From positions 1 through 45,415 of the forward strand of contig JAJYGH010000064.1 of assembly GCA_021785175.1 (NCBI GenBank): a DNA stretch of 45,415 nucleotides, given 5' to 3'. The notes beneath the pieces were generated by a model. It did not search any database. It saw only the letters and a program-made list of their open reading frames with translations, and was not told where the DNA came from. The stretch is from Chloroflexota bacterium (GTDB lineage Bacteria; Chloroflexota; Limnocylindria; Limnocylindrales; CSP1-4). A program made the position numbers and the translations under genes. Of this stretch, positions 1 to 8,048 are shown piece after piece; the first letter of the stretch is position 1; every line of letters starts with the position of its first letter.

Positions 1-759
1 TGGGCGGCGCGGACCGAGGGCGTGCGGATCGGGCTGATGGTCGGCGCAAACCCGTATCGGGAGCCGGCGCTCGTCGCCAAGATGGCGACGACGCTCGACC
101 ACATCAGCAACGGCCGCGCGATCCTGGGCATCGGCGCAGCGTGGTTCGAGGGCGAGGCACACGACTTCGGGTTCGAGTTCGGGTCGGGAATGCCGGAGCG
201 GCTCCGCTGGCTCGGCCAGGCGCTCCCGATCATGCGCGGGATGCTCGACGGGACGGAGCCGTCGGCGCCGGAAGGGTCGCGGTACCGGACGGCGAAGGTG
301 CGAAACGATCCGCTCCCGGTGCAGCACCACCTGCCGATCTGCATTGGCGGCGGCGGCGAGAAGGTCACCCTGAAGCTCGTCGCCAAGTACGCGGACATGA
401 ACAACGTGGGCGGCACCGTGGAGGACGTCCGCCGGAAGGACGAGATCCTGCGCCGCCACTGCGAGGAGATCGGACGGAACCCGGACGAGATCGAGCGGAC
501 GACCGGGATCGGGACGGTCTTCATTCGCGACAGCCGCGCGGAGGCCCAGCGGCTCTTCCACGACGCGTTCCGCCGGAACCGGGTGGCCCGCGAGTGGACC
601 AATCAGCCCGTCGGGACGCCGGAGGACGTCGCCGAGCACCTGGCGCCATACGTCGAGCTCGGGTACCGGCACCTGATCGCGGGGTTCCCGTCGGACTACG
701 ACGAGGAGTCGATGACGCGGTTCGCGACCGAGGTGAAGCCGCTCCTCGAGCGGGCGTGA
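1..759 (+). CDS. LLM-class F420-dependent oxidoreductase (5' end outside window)
   Basis: The reading frame is open from the first base, and the residues before the first GTG (position 22) already look like family sequence, so the gene begins upstream of the window. The visible 252 residues match the C-terminal two thirds of a luciferase-like monooxygenase TIM barrel: a typical LARMAATLDHIS-like segment (here AKMATTLDHIS), the ILGIGAAWFEGE stretch, and the GGGGEK segment that in this family contacts cofactor phosphate. Relatives use reduced F420 to oxidise or reduce small organic substrates in the cytoplasm; the substrate cannot be told from sequence. It ends about 230 bp before comEA and is probably a separate transcript. 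Family assignment is firm. F420 rather than FMN use is inferred from subfamily resemblance. Confidence 0.85.
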   Translation, partial: WAARTEGVRIGLMVGANPYREPALVAKMATTLDHISNGRAILGIGAAWFEGEAHDFGFEFGSGMPERLRWLGQALPIMRGMLDGTEPSAPEGSRYRTAKVRNDPLPVQHHLPICIGGGGEKVTLKLVAKYADMNNVGGTVEDVRRKDEILRRHCEEIGRNPDEIERTTGIGTVFIRDSRAEAQRLFHDAFRRNRVAREWTNQPVGTPEDVAEHLAPYVELGYRHLIAGFPSDYDEESMTRFATEVKPLLERA

Positions 760-770
760 CGCCGCTCTGC

Positions 771-800
771 GCGTTCGTGCGCGTTCGTGCGCGTTCGTGC
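771..800. repeat. Three perfect tandem copies of a 10-bp unit
   Basis: The unit GCGTTCGTGC occurs three times head to tail directly after the stop codon of the oxidoreductase gene. It is non-coding and too short to be a CRISPR. Slipped-strand expansion is the simplest origin. Confidence 0.8.
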
Positions 801-864
801 ACGCCCGGGGACGTGGCGGACCCATGGCGAACGTGGCGGTAAGCGCGCGATAAGCGGCGCACGC

Positions 865-870
865 TATAGT
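865..870 (+). promoter_or_regulatory. -10 element (TATAGT) for comEA-comEC
   Basis: TATAGT lies in an unusually AT-rich spot of a 230-bp gap and points toward comEA. No good -35 is visible. Transcription from here would give a leader of roughly 115 nt containing the hairpin at 879-918. Confidence 0.5.
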
Positions 871-878
871 TTCCCCGA

Positions 879-918
879 CGTCCGCCGAGATCCGAAGTGC
901 CCCGGGCCTCGGCGGACG
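879..918 (+). other. Hairpin in the comEA 5' leader
   Basis: Eleven bases at 879-889 are perfectly complementary to 908-918, with an 18-nt loop. The structure starts about 10 nt after the expected transcription start. It could stabilise the mRNA or be a binding site; it matches no riboswitch I know. Confidence 0.5.
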
Positions 919-990
919 CGCGTATCCACGCCTGAACCCGTAACCCGCCGATAGCCATCGATCGTCCCGCCGGAACCGGAGGAGACGACC

Positions 991-1734
991 GTGCGCGAGG
1001 CGACGGGGCGGCAGACGATCGCGCCCGATCCGGATGGCGCGCGCCGCGTCGGGGCCGTGCCGGAGGCGTGGCGCTCCGTCGATCAGGTCCCGGACGCTCC
1101 TCCCGAGCCACCGGCTGGAGCACGGCGCGCCCCCGCGGCGGCGCTGGTGCTGCTCGCGCTCGGTTTGGCCGCCTGCGCGATCGCCCTGCTGACGTCCTCG
1201 CCCGCACCCGAGGTGGATGTCTCGGCGGCCGCCCCGGGCGACCTCGCACCATCGGCTTCCGGCGCTGCGTCGTCCGCCGCGAACTGGCTCGTCGACGTCG
1301 GGGGCGCTGTGGCGCGTCCCGGCATGTACGCCCTGCCGCCGGGGAGTCGCGTCTCCGACGCGATCCGTGCGGCGGGCGGGTACGGACCGCGCATCGATGC
1401 GGATGCCGCCGCGGCCTCGCTGAACCTCGCCGAGGTCCTCCACGACGGCGCCAAGATCGTCGTGCCCGAGCGCGGCACGCGCGCTGCCGCGGCAGGCGCG
1501 ACGGGCGGGTCGACGAGCGGTGGGCCCGGGTCCGGGTCGGGCCTGATCGACCTCAACCGGGCAACGTCCTCCGAGCTCGACACGCTTCCGGGCGTCGGGC
1601 CGGTCACCGCCGCGAAGATCATCGCGGCGCGCGAGGAGCGTCCGTTCGCGTCCGTCGACGACCTCCTGTCACGGAAGGTCGTCTCTGCGTCGGTGCTCTC
1701 GAAGATCCGCCCGCTCGTCACCGCCGGGGGCTGA
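991..1734 (+). CDS. comEA: ComEA-like DNA-uptake receptor
   Basis: ComEA is the membrane-anchored DNA-binding receptor that hands double-stranded DNA to the ComEC channel during natural transformation. The 247 residues show a charged, proline-rich cytosolic tail (1-46), one transmembrane helix (about 47-69), an SLBB domain (about 99-159, GGAVARPGMY and the VSDAIRAAGG helix), a Gly/Ser linker, and a double helix-hairpin-helix domain (about 185-245) with the signature LNRATSSELDTLPGVGPVTA. A GGAGGAG Shine-Dalgarno lies 6 nt before the GTG start. The gene abuts comEC, whose ATG directly follows the stop, so the two form one transcription unit. Domain order and length are normal for Gram-positive-type ComEA. 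Confidence 0.93.
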   Translation: MREATGRQTIAPDPDGARRVGAVPEAWRSVDQVPDAPPEPPAGARRAPAAALVLLALGLAACAIALLTSSPAPEVDVSAAAPGDLAPSASGAASSAANWLVDVGGAVARPGMYALPPGSRVSDAIRAAGGYGPRIDADAAAASLNLAEVLHDGAKIVVPERGTRAAAAGATGGSTSGGPGSGSGLIDLNRATSSELDTLPGVGPVTAAKIIAAREERPFASVDDLLSRKVVSASVLSKIRPLVTAGG

Positions 1735-4700
1735 ATGACGCGCGCGGCCTGGATCGCGGTCGGATCGGTCCTGTGCGCGCTGCTCGCGGTCGACGGCGCG
1801 ACGCTGCTTGCGCCCGGCGAGCCGGCGGTCGGGATGAGCGGCGTCGGTGGCGGGCTGCTCGGCGGGTCGCTCGCGCTTGCTGTCGCGACGATCGGGATCG
1901 TGCGCCGGTCGCCGCGCTGGCTCGCCATCTCGGGGGGCGCCGGCCTCGTGGCGGTCAGGCTCGTCGTCGGCGCCCTGCAGCCCGCGGCAGAGGCGCCTCC
2001 CCTCCCCGCGTCGATCGAGGCGGCGATCGCGCAGGTCGTCTCGATCTCCACGCCGTCCGGCGGCGTCCAGCGGGCCGTGATCTCGGTCGTCGACACGACA
2101 CCACCGACGAGCGGGGCGACCGACCCGGCAGGGACCGGCACGGACGCGCGCGCGAACCGGAGAAGTGCCTCCCGACCGCCGTCGCACGGTGAGCTCCGTC
2201 TCTACGCCCGGTTGCCGCGATACCCCGAGGTCGTACCGGGCGACGTGGTCCGCGTCTCCGGACCGGTGCGGCCGCCCCCGGAAGGCACGGGGTTCGGCGA
2301 GTACCTGCGCCGCTCGGATATCGCCGGAACGGTCACCGCGCGGACGCTCGATCGCGTGCCCGCGGGTGGCGGGCCCGCAGCATGGCTTGAGGCCGGGCGG
2401 CGCGACGCGGGAGAGATTCTGGCGTCCGTGCTCCCCGCGCCCGAAGCCGGGCTCGCGGCGGGGATCCTCGTCGGTCTCCGCGACGAGGTCGACCGCGACC
2501 TCGCGGCCTCGTTCACGGCCGCCGGCCTCACGCACATCGTCGCGATCAGCGGGTGGAACATCGCTGTCGTCTCCGGGATGCTCGCCGCGCTGCTGCGCCG
2601 CGCTCCGCGTCGCCGACGCTCGCTGGTGACGGTGGCGGCGATCACCGCCTACACGGCCGCAGCCGGTGCCGGGGCAAGTGTGATCCGCGCCGCGGCGATG
2701 GCGGCCGCGGTCCTCGGCGCGCGGGAGATCGGGCGGCCCGGCACCGCAGCCTCGGCGCTCGGCCTGGCCATCCTGGCAATGCTGACGGTCGATCCGGCGG
2801 TCATCGGGGATGCGGGGTTCCAGCTCTCCGTCGCGGCGACCGCCGGCCTGCTCGCGTGGGGGACGCCGCTCACGTCGTGGCTCCGTGGCCGCCTCGGGCG
2901 CGACGGAGCGCGCATCCCGGCGCCCGGGTGGCTGATCGACTCGCTCGGCGTGTCGCTCGCCGCGCAGGCCGCCACGCTGCCCCTGATCCTGCTCGACTTC
3001 GGGCGCGTCTCGCTGATCGCGCCGGTCGCGAACCTCGTGGCCGCGCCGCTCGTCGTGCCCGTCATGACCGCGTCCGCGGCGGCGCTCGTCATCGGCTGGC
3101 TGGGGTCGCTCGCGGGCGTGCTCGGGGCCGCGGCCGCCGGAGTCGCGCCAACCTCGGGCCCCGGGGGTCCCGTCGGGCTCGTCCTGTCGTGGGTCGTCGG
3201 CCTCGCAGGCGCGGCCGGCGGGCTCGTCATCGGGACGCTTGTTGCGGTCGCGAGGCTGTCGGGCTCGGTCCCGGGCGCCAGCGTCACGCTCGGCCCGCCC
3301 GTGCAGCACGTCCTCGCCGTCGTGTCGGCCGCGTCAGTCGCCGTGATCGCATCGCCCGGGTCCCGCTCGCGGATCGCGCGTCGCATCGGGGGCCTCGAAC
3401 GAGCGCGGGCGCAGGGCTTCGCCCCGACGCCCACGCCGGCCCGCGGTCGATCCCACGCGCCCGAGCGGCCTCGGCCAGCCGCGCAGCCCCCGGCAACCCG
3501 TCATCGTCGCGTGACCGGTCCGGCCCCGGCGCACGGATCCGGAACCGGCACCGCCGTTTCGCCATGGCTCCGGCGCGGGCTGCTGCTCGCGGGGTGTGCC
3601 CTCGCGGCGCTCGTCATGGTCGCCGCGTCGCGGCCCGACGGGCGGATGCACCTCACGGTGCTCGACGTCGGCCAGGGCGACGCGATCCTGCTGCAAGGAC
3701 CGTCCGGCGGCCGCGTCCTCGTCGATGCAGGACCGGACCCGGAGCGCCTTCTGCCGCAGCTCGACGGGCTCGTCGCGGCGTGGGACAGGCGCCTCGACGT
3801 CCTCGTGCTGACGCATCCCCACGAGGACCACGTCGCCGGCGCCGCACTCCTGCTGCGCCGATACCGGGTCGGACGGATCGCCCAGCCGGGAATGGCTGGG
3901 AACGGGCCGGGGTGGGAGGCCCTCGTGGAGACCGTCGCGGCCCAGCATGGGACGCTCGGCACGCTCGCGGCCGGCGACAGCCTGCGGATCGACGGGGTCG
4001 AGATCCGCGTCCTGTGGCCGCGGCGCGGGGAGGTGCCGCAGCAGCCGGGGAAGACGGGGACCGCCGTGAACGACGTCTCGATCGTGCTCGACGTGCACTA
4101 CGGGACGCGCCGGTTCCTGCTCACGGGCGACGCCGAGCAGGAGGTGGACGCGGCGTTCCTCTCGGACGGAACGCTCTCCGCCGCGCAGCCGCGCGTCGAC
4201 GTGCTCAAGGTCGCGCATCACGGCAGCCGCACCGCCTCCACGGAGGCCTTCCTGGAGGCCACCCGACCGGCCGTCGCGATCGTGAGTGTCGGCGCCGACA
4301 ACGACTACGGGCATCCCGCCGCCGCCACGCTCGAGCGACTCCGGGCGGCCGGCGCCCGTGTGTTCCGCACCGACCGGGACGGAGCGGTCGCGGCGAGCAC
4401 GAACGGTCGCGACCTGGTCGTCGACACACGCGGGGGAACATGGCACTGGCGGGAGGGCGGTCCGAGCGCCGCAGCGGCGCTCGGACCGCCTGTCGAACCG
4501 TCCGGCGACGAGGCGGCGCGTTGCATAGAATCCACCTGTGGTTCCTTCAAGGGCGGAAGCCGCCGACATCCTGCTCGAGCTCGATCCGCCGGACTGGTTC
4601 ATCGCACACACCGCAGCGGTAGCCGAGGTCGCTTCGTTCCTCGCGGAGCGATGCGCCGCGCGCGGCGTGCCGGTCGATCGCGAGCTCGTCGAGGCCGCGG

Positions 4701-5040
4701 CCCTGCTGCACGACATCGACAAGCTGCTGCCCGAGGACGATCCGGTGCAGGAACTCGGGCACGGGGCTGCAGGGGCACGCTGGCTCAGCCAGCGCGGCTA
4801 CCCGGAGCTCAGCCGGGCGATCTCGGCGCATCCCATCACGCGGCTCCTCGATGCGGACCGCTACGGGCGCTGGAACGGCGTCGCGACGCGCGAAGAGCGG
4901 ATCGTCGCGTACGCGGACAAGCGTGCCGGCCAGCGCCTCGAGGCGATGAGCGCGCGGTTCGCTGGCTGGGCGGCGCGGTACCCGGAGCACCGCGAGAGCC
5001 TCGCTCGCGCTCGTGCCCGCGCCGAGCGGCTCGAGCGTGA
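1735..5040 (+). CDS. comEC: ComEC/Rec2 DNA-uptake channel; frame lacks a stop at the expected end
   Basis: ComEC forms the inner-membrane channel that imports single-stranded DNA. Visible parts are N-terminal helices with an OB-like DUF4131 region (about 1-220), the multi-helix competence domain (about 235-540, including HIVAISGWNIAVVSG), a low-complexity linker, and a metallo-beta-lactamase domain (about 630-900) with VLDVGQGDAILL, THPHEDH, LTGDAE and KVAHHGSR. Homology should end near position 4440, after the VVDTRG strand. The frame nevertheless stays open to 5040, adding about 200 Arg/Ala-rich residues that overlap the HD gene in another frame. A one-base shift would reach the TAG at 4526-4528. 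Either the stop was lost or the sequence has an indel, so the functional end is uncertain. Translationally linked to comEA. Confidence 0.85.
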   Translation: MTRAAWIAVGSVLCALLAVDGATLLAPGEPAVGMSGVGGGLLGGSLALAVATIGIVRRSPRWLAISGGAGLVAVRLVVGALQPAAEAPPLPASIEAAIAQVVSISTPSGGVQRAVISVVDTTPPTSGATDPAGTGTDARANRRSASRPPSHGELRLYARLPRYPEVVPGDVVRVSGPVRPPPEGTGFGEYLRRSDIAGTVTARTLDRVPAGGGPAAWLEAGRRDAGEILASVLPAPEAGLAAGILVGLRDEVDRDLAASFTAAGLTHIVAISGWNIAVVSGMLAALLRRAPRRRRSLVTVAAITAYTAAAGAGASVIRAAAMAAAVLGAREIGRPGTAASALGLAILAMLTVDPAVIGDAGFQLSVAATAGLLAWGTPLTSWLRGRLGRDGARIPAPGWLIDSLGVSLAAQAATLPLILLDFGRVSLIAPVANLVAAPLVVPVMTASAAALVIGWLGSLAGVLGAAAAGVAPTSGPGGPVGLVLSWVVGLAGAAGGLVIGTLVAVARLSGSVPGASVTLGPPVQHVLAVVSAASVAVIASPGSRSRIARRIGGLERARAQGFAPTPTPARGRSHAPERPRPAAQPPATRHRRVTGPAPAHGSGTGTAVSPWLRRGLLLAGCALAALVMVAASRPDGRMHLTVLDVGQGDAILLQGPSGGRVLVDAGPDPERLLPQLDGLVAAWDRRLDVLVLTHPHEDHVAGAALLLRRYRVGRIAQPGMAGNGPGWEALVETVAAQHGTLGTLAAGDSLRIDGVEIRVLWPRRGEVPQQPGKTGTAVNDVSIVLDVHYGTRRFLLTGDAEQEVDAAFLSDGTLSAAQPRVDVLKVAHHGSRTASTEAFLEATRPAVAIVSVGADNDYGHPAAATLERLRAAGARVFRTDRDGAVAASTNGRDLVVDTRGGTWHWREGGPSAAAALGPPVEPSGDEAARCIESTCGSFKGGSRRHPARARSAGLVHRTHRSGSRGRFVPRGAMRRARRAGRSRARRGRGPAARHRQAAARGRSGAGTRARGCRGTLAQPARLPGAQPGDLGASHHAAPRCGPLRALERRRDARRADRRVRGQACRPAPRGDERAVRWLGGAVPGAPREPRSRSCPRRAARA
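4457..4489 (+). terminator. Perfect 14-bp hairpin at the functional end of comEC
   Basis: Bases 4457-4470 pair perfectly with 4476-4489 around a 5-nt loop. The hairpin sits just after the last conserved ComEC residues and before the HD gene's promoter. It lacks a T-run, so it would be a weak intrinsic terminator or an mRNA 3'-end stabiliser. It lies inside the open comEC frame as read. Confidence 0.5.
4526..4531 (+). promoter_or_regulatory. -10 element (TAGAAT) placing a leaderless start on the HD gene
   Basis: TAGAAT ends 6 nt before the GTG at 4538, so transcription would begin at or within a base of the start codon. No Shine-Dalgarno precedes this GTG. The spacing is that of TANNNT-driven leaderless genes known from high-GC bacteria. 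Confidence 0.55.
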
Positions 5041-5161
5041 GGTGTGCGAGACCGCGGCCGTGAGCCCGCTCGCCGTCCGCCGGCTCCGCTGGGTCGCCCC
5101 CACGCTGGAGGCGGCACGCCGGCGCCGCGGCGCCGGGATTCCCGCCGCGGCCCGCGGCTGA
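4538..5161 (+). CDS. HD-domain (HDIG-type) phosphohydrolase
   Basis: This cytosolic 207-residue protein carries the HD-superfamily metal ligands in order: H24, H58-D59 in ALLHDIDK, H75, H98 in SAHPI, and a late Asp in AYADKR. HD proteins of this size hydrolyse phosphoester or nucleotide substrates. YqeK (diadenosine tetraphosphatase) is one relative often found near nadD, but I cannot assign a substrate. The start has no Shine-Dalgarno and appears leaderless, driven by TAGAAT just upstream. The first 500 nt overlap the unbroken comEC frame, which argues that the comEC extension rather than this gene is spurious, because this frame shows clear conserved motifs. holA follows after 21 nt. Confidence 0.8.
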   Translation: MVPSRAEAADILLELDPPDWFIAHTAAVAEVASFLAERCAARGVPVDRELVEAAALLHDIDKLLPEDDPVQELGHGAAGARWLSQRGYPELSRAISAHPITRLLDADRYGRWNGVATREERIVAYADKRAGQRLEAMSARFAGWAARYPEHRESLARARARAERLEREVCETAAVSPLAVRRLRWVAPTLEAARRRRGAGIPAAARG

Positions 5162-5182
5162 CGAGCCTCCACCGTCGTCGCG

Positions 5183-6229
5183 GTGGACGCCGCCCCCGCT
5201 CTCGGCTACTTCTGGGGCGACGACGCGCTCGCGCTGCGGCGCGCGGTCGAGCGGTTCGTGGCGGACCTCTCGGCCGGCGGAAACCCCCTCGAGACATGGC
5301 GGCTGGACCGGACGGAGGCGGACGTCCTCGGTGCGCTCGGCATGCGGGTCGCGACCGCCCCGCTCTTCGGCGGGGGCATCGTCGCGGTCGTCACGGAGCC
5401 CGTGTCGCTGCTCCGATCGCGGCCGGAGCAGGATCGCGCAGTGGCGCTGCTCGGCCAGGTCGCACCGGGAAACGGGCTCGCCTTCACCGAGCTCGTCGCG
5501 ACGGGCGCGCGGGAACCGGCGGCGGCCTCGGGGCGGGTGCGCGAGGCGATCGAGCAGGCGGGCGGCATCGTCCGCCGGCTGGAGTCACCGCGCGCGGGCC
5601 AGCTCGAGGGGTGGATCGCGTTCCGGGCACGGGAGCTGGGGCTGGACCTCGAGCCCGGCGCCGCGAAGCTGCTGGCAGAACGGGTCGGCGACACGGTGCA
5701 CGAGGGCGACGTCGACCGGCGCCATCGGACGGAGTTCACCGAGGCCCAGCTCGATCTCCTCTCGCTGTTCCGCCCGGGCCTCCGGATCCGCCGGGCAGAC
5801 GTCGACGCGCTCGTTGCGCCGGCGGTCCCGTCGTCGACGTGGGCGTTTCTCGATGCCGTCGGCCAGCGGCGCGTGGCCGAGGCCTCGCGACTCGGCGCCG
5901 GGCTCGTCGCCGACGGGATCCCGCTGCCCGTGGTCGTCACGCAGCTCCACCGCCGGATGCGACAGCTGCTCGAGATCCGCGACCGCGTCGCGAACGGCGC
6001 CAGACCTGCCGACCTCGTCGCCCGCATGCGGCTGCACCCCAAGCGGGCCGAGATCCTCGCGCGGCAGGCCATGGGCTGGGACGTGGAGGAACTCACCTCG
6101 GCGCTCGACGCGCTGCTCGAGGTCGACCTCGCATCGAAGGGGCTGGCGGGGGACGCGAGGCGCGCGGCCGGGCCGATGACCGGACCGCTTGCCTTCGCGC
6201 TCTGGATCGCGGAGCACGTCGCGGCCTGA
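5183..6229 (+). CDS. holA: DNA polymerase III delta subunit
   Basis: HolA is the delta subunit of the clamp loader, which opens the beta sliding clamp during replication. The 348 residues have the usual length and three-domain layout: an AAA+-like N-terminal domain starting YFWGDDALALRRAVE, a middle lid region with RLESPRAGQLEGWI and the LAERVGDTVHE-like helices, and a C-terminal collar domain (AFLDAVGQRRVAEA, then VVTQLHRRMRQLLEIR). Like other delta subunits it lacks a functional Walker A motif. The GTG start at 5183 gives a canonical N-terminus. It is likely cotranscribed with the upstream HD gene. Identification rests on overall pattern and on the usual position next to comEC. Confidence 0.88.
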   Translation: MDAAPALGYFWGDDALALRRAVERFVADLSAGGNPLETWRLDRTEADVLGALGMRVATAPLFGGGIVAVVTEPVSLLRSRPEQDRAVALLGQVAPGNGLAFTELVATGAREPAAASGRVREAIEQAGGIVRRLESPRAGQLEGWIAFRARELGLDLEPGAAKLLAERVGDTVHEGDVDRRHRTEFTEAQLDLLSLFRPGLRIRRADVDALVAPAVPSSTWAFLDAVGQRRVAEASRLGAGLVADGIPLPVVVTQLHRRMRQLLEIRDRVANGARPADLVARMRLHPKRAEILARQAMGWDVEELTSALDALLEVDLASKGLAGDARRAAGPMTGPLAFALWIAEHVAA

Positions 6230-6321
6230 GCGAGGGCTTCGTCACCTGAGACCGACGGGCGTCCGTCGCGACTGGTGGAGGCCTCCCGGACAGTCTGCTT
6301 CGCCAGTGTCTGCCGGAGCGT

Positions 6322-6576
6322 CTACTCCGTCCCGGAACCTGCGCGTGCCTGCAGCACGACGTCCGACTCGATCGCGAACACGCAGCGTCCGGCGTCGAGA
6401 CCGAGCAGGTCGATCAGTTCCGGGTCGATGTACAACTGGTGACACGCGCCGCACAGGCCGGCCGGGATTCCGAAGCAGAGCCGCTCGCTGCGGTCGGCGA
6501 GCCGGAACGTCGCGTCGAAGCGACTGTTGACGAGCCGGCGCCCGCACTCAGGGCAGTCGAGCGTCGCGGAGGGCAT
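6322..6576 (-). CDS. Small zinc-ribbon protein of unknown function
   Basis: This is an 84-residue protein with two CxxC knuckles (C8/C11 and C42/C45) that would form one zinc ribbon, followed by the conserved-looking stretch LYIDPELIDLLGLD. It is convergent with holA and downstream of rsfS on the minus strand. The ATG at 6576 has no strong Shine-Dalgarno; a TACGAT-like -10 is visible about 50 bp upstream on the same strand. Such ribbons mediate nucleic-acid or protein contacts, but no function can be assigned. The regular spacing of the Cys pairs supports it as real coding sequence. Confidence 0.65.
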   Translation of the reverse strand: MPSATLDCPECGRRLVNSRFDATFRLADRSERLCFGIPAGLCGACHQLYIDPELIDLLGLDAGRCVFAIESDVVLQARAGSGTE

Positions 6577-6766
6577 GCTTCAGGTCCCGTTCGGTCCGCG
6601 GCCAGCGCACGCCGGCCATCACCGGCCGATCGTATGGGCGGTCGGGGGGGCGCAGCATCCCTCTGATGTACCGCCCCCGCCAGTACTGCTCCGACCCCCC
6701 GGGTGGCGCCCGTCACGACGGCCGCAGCAGCGAGCGCGCAGGCGCGCCCGTGTTCGGCCCGGCCTG

Positions 6767-7189
6767 CTATTGCACCCGGAGCAGCGTCGGCGCGTCGGAC
6801 CAGAACCGCTCGATCTGGTAGTAGTCGCGCTCCGGCGGGGCGAACACGTGGACGACGACGGCGCCGAAGTCCAGCAGGACCCAGTGCGCCCCGGCCTGGC
6901 CCTCGCGTCCGAGCGGCAGGAACCCGTCCGCCTTGCAGCCCTCGGCGATCCCATCCGCGATGGCTCCGAGCTGGCGCTCCGAGCCGCCCGAGCAGATCAC
7001 GAAGTAGTCCGCGAGGGACGTCAGCTCGTGAACGTCGATCAGCACGATGTCCGAGGCCTTCTTGTCCTCGGCGAGCTCGACGATGCGCCGGGCGAGCGAG
7101 AGCGCGGCCTGCGCGTCGATGCGGACCGGCGTGTCGCGCTGGGGCAGGCCCGGACGCCGCTCACCCTGGGCCGTAGCTGGCTCTGTCAC
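6767..7189 (-). CDS. rsfS: Ribosomal silencing factor RsfS
   Basis: RsfS binds ribosomal protein uL14 and blocks subunit joining when nutrients run low. The 140 residues contain the family core: ALSLARRIVELAEDKKASDIVLID, then ELTSLADYFVICSG, then GAHWVLLDFGAVVVHVF, and the terminal DYYQIERFWSDAP. The GTG at 7189 is chosen because AGGAGGT lies 10 nt upstream; the frame itself is open for another 570 nt. It follows nadD on the same strand after 184 bp, in the common obgE-nadD-rsfS arrangement. A hairpin lies in the gap. Confidence 0.95.
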   Translation of the reverse strand: MTEPATAQGERRPGLPQRDTPVRIDAQAALSLARRIVELAEDKKASDIVLIDVHELTSLADYFVICSGGSERQLGAIADGIAEGCKADGFLPLGREGQAGAHWVLLDFGAVVVHVFAPPERDYYQIERFWSDAPTLLRVQ

Positions 7190-7338
7190 GTTCGATCGGA
7201 CCTCCTCGCGCGATGATCCCGTCGCGTAGCGCATCTCGCTTCCGGCACTCCTGCGTGCCGCGCATCGTGCCCATGATGCCCTGTGTGCCGCGCCGCGTCT
7301 CCCGGCGACATGGAGGGGGCGCGACGCTGGAGCCAACC

Positions 7339-7364
7339 CCTGTCCGCGGCTCGCCGCGGACAGG
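7339..7364 (-). terminator. GC-rich hairpin between nadD and rsfS
   Basis: Bases 7339-7350 are perfectly complementary to 7353-7364; allowing a 4-nt loop gives an 11-bp stem. It starts 10 nt after the nadD stop. No T-run follows on the minus strand, so it is a candidate partial terminator or RNA-stability element separating nadD from rsfS. Confidence 0.45.
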
Positions 7365-7373
7365 TCAGGAACG

Positions 7374-8048
7374 TCACGCGCCGTCCCGGTACAGGCCGTG
7401 CGCGAGCACGTACGCCTCGACCTCGGGCGGCACGAGATAGCGGATGCTCCGTCCCGCCGCGACCTGTGCCCGGATGGCCGACGCCGAATGCCCGAGGTCG
7501 GGGCTGTCGAGCGGGAGGACCCGGTCCTCGAAGCCCGGGAAGTGCTCCGCCATCCACCCGACCGGCGCGACGGGGTACCCGCGCCTCGGAACGACGGCCA
7601 GCCGGCACTCCCCCAGGAGCCGCTCCGGAAGGTGCCACGTCTCGAGGCCGACGAGCGCCTCGGCCGACAGGATGAAGATGAGCCCCGCGTCAGGGTTCCA
7701 CGGCTGCGGCGGATCGGCCAGCAGGCGCTCGATGGTGTCGACCGTGTAGTTCGGCCCATCGCGGTCGACCTCGATCCGGCTGACGTGAAAGGCCGGGTTG
7801 GCCGCGGTCGCGAGCTCGACCATCGCGATCCGGTCCTCGATCGGCGTGATCTCGCGCCCGAGCTTGTGGGGCGGCACCCGCGCCGGCACGAACAGCACGC
7901 CGGCCAGACCGAGCACGTCGCGCGCCTGCTCCGCGATCGCGAGGTGCGCGCAGTGCACGGGGTCGAAGGTCCCCCCGAGCACGCCCCAGGCGCCGACGGT
8001 GGGCAAGGCGCCTGGGCCCGCCGCCGCGGGCCGGTTCGCGCTCGTCAC
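7374..8048 (-). CDS. nadD: Nicotinate-nucleotide adenylyltransferase
   Basis: NadD joins nicotinate mononucleotide and ATP to make deamido-NAD, the penultimate step of NAD synthesis. The nucleotidyltransferase signature GGTFDPVHCAHL is near the N-terminus, VPPHK follows, and the second motif is HSASAIR, standing in for the usual ISSTxIR. I start it at the GTG at 8048, which overlaps the obgE stop as GTGA and has AGGAAGG six bases upstream, giving 224 residues. A GTG six bases earlier is possible. Translational coupling to obgE is likely. Confidence 0.94.
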   Translation of the reverse strand: MTSANRPAAAGPGALPTVGAWGVLGGTFDPVHCAHLAIAEQARDVLGLAGVLFVPARVPPHKLGREITPIEDRIAMVELATAANPAFHVSRIEVDRDGPNYTVDTIERLLADPPQPWNPDAGLIFILSAEALVGLETWHLPERLLGECRLAVVPRRGYPVAPVGWMAEHFPGFEDRVLPLDSPDLGHSASAIRAQVAAGRSIRYLVPPEVEAYVLAHGLYRDGA

